Positions 23,032 through 23,198 of a DNA stretch of 23,198 nt are shown here, piece by piece. Origin of the DNA: a virus. Made by a program: the position numbers and the translations under genes. The notes beneath the pieces are model-generated. The model ran no database searches, was not told the origin of the DNA, and saw nothing but the letters and a program-made list of their open reading frames with translations. The stretch is from positions 1 through 23,198 of the IMG/VR virus record IMGVR_UViG_3300025141_008079. One strand, given 5' to 3'. Every line of letters starts with the position of its first letter. The stretch's first letter is position 1.

Positions 23032-23198
23032 TTACTTCTTACCTCTATCTACTATAACTTTCCAGCATGGAAAGGCATTTGTATTCTTCCGGAACATAAA
23101 TCCTTGGGTTCGTAAATGCTCTCTATATTCCCTGCCTTTGTCGATCATTTCAAATCTATCGTCATAAATAAAATCATAGTCCTTTTCATTATATATAT
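23032..23198 (-). CDS. 3' end of an unknown gene (partial)
   Basis: An open frame enters from the right edge and ends at a TAA at 23034-23032. About 55 codons are visible: YNEKDYDFIYDDRFEMIDK, then GREYREHLRTQGFMFRKN, then NAFPCWKVIVDRGKK. Codon usage and the mixed charged/aromatic composition look coding, and the spacing to the scaffold gene is normal for this genome. I do not recognise the product. In T4-like genomes the prohead protease and portal genes lie upstream of the core gene, but nothing in this C-terminus shows either. Confidence 0.7.
   Translation of the reverse strand, partial: IYNEKDYDFIYDDRFEMIDKGREYREHLRTQGFMFRKNTNAFPCWKVIVDRGKK

Noticed and set aside
1-23198. tRNA genes, CRISPR arrays, insertion sequences, integrase or attachment sites
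   Set aside because: No cloverleaf in the few gaps, no spaced repeats, no transposase or integrase reading frame. All gaps are shorter than about 120 bases.

Overview
The window is a piece of a tailed phage genome (or a prophage or metagenomic phage contig) with a T4-type contractile tail. Every gene I can support is on the minus strand, so the window reads from right to left. Gene density is very high, genes overlap or sit a few bases apart, and there are no rRNA, tRNA, IS or CRISPR signals. The head, neck and tail genes follow the T4 logic (gp22, gp23, gp13, gp14, gp15, gp18, gp19, gp26/51, tape measure, gp48/54-like, gp53-like). Several proteins resemble families I associate with marine T4-like phages. 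The host cannot be named from the sequence, but perfect sigma-70 consensus promoters suggest a bacterium with a standard housekeeping RNA polymerase, plausibly a proteobacterium.

Right part (23198 to about 12250), head and tail: the 3' end of an unknown gene; an acidic coiled-coil prohead core/scaffold protein; the major capsid protein, followed by a strong rho-independent terminator; three neck and tail-completion proteins (gp13-, gp14- and gp15-like); a long tail sheath; the tail tube; a zinc-ribbon gp26/gp51-type protein; and a tiny ORF directly after it. That ORF lies where tail assembly chaperone partners are usually found, and a second strong terminator follows.

Middle part (12182 to about 2700), tail and baseplate: a 113-aa conserved-looking protein, the 1118-aa tape measure, a 424-aa baseplate/tube-initiator-like protein, a LysM protein, a 955-aa hub-like protein and a 408-aa protein of unknown function. 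These form one nearly gapless operon.

Left part (2717 to 1), replication and nucleotide metabolism, in the same direction and with no terminator separating it from the tail genes: a short family A DNA polymerase without an exonuclease domain, a MazG-type pyrophosphohydrolase, a divergent tubulin/FtsZ-superfamily protein, a small WYL_2/SH3-like protein, and the first 12 codons of a gene that may encode a single-stranded DNA-binding protein. Three exact TTGACA-N17-TATAAT promoters lie inside the 3' ends of coding regions here and fire into this cassette. The structural genes have none. Five of the six larger gaps that precede structural genes instead carry a shared short motif, ACTATTTA or a one-base variant, which may be a late promoter element.

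The points most worth a second look are the tubulin-like protein beside the polymerase, the nested consensus promoters (one with an inverted repeat in its spacer), the possible late-promoter motif, and the overlap between the gp26-like gene and the tiny ORF at a U7 run.
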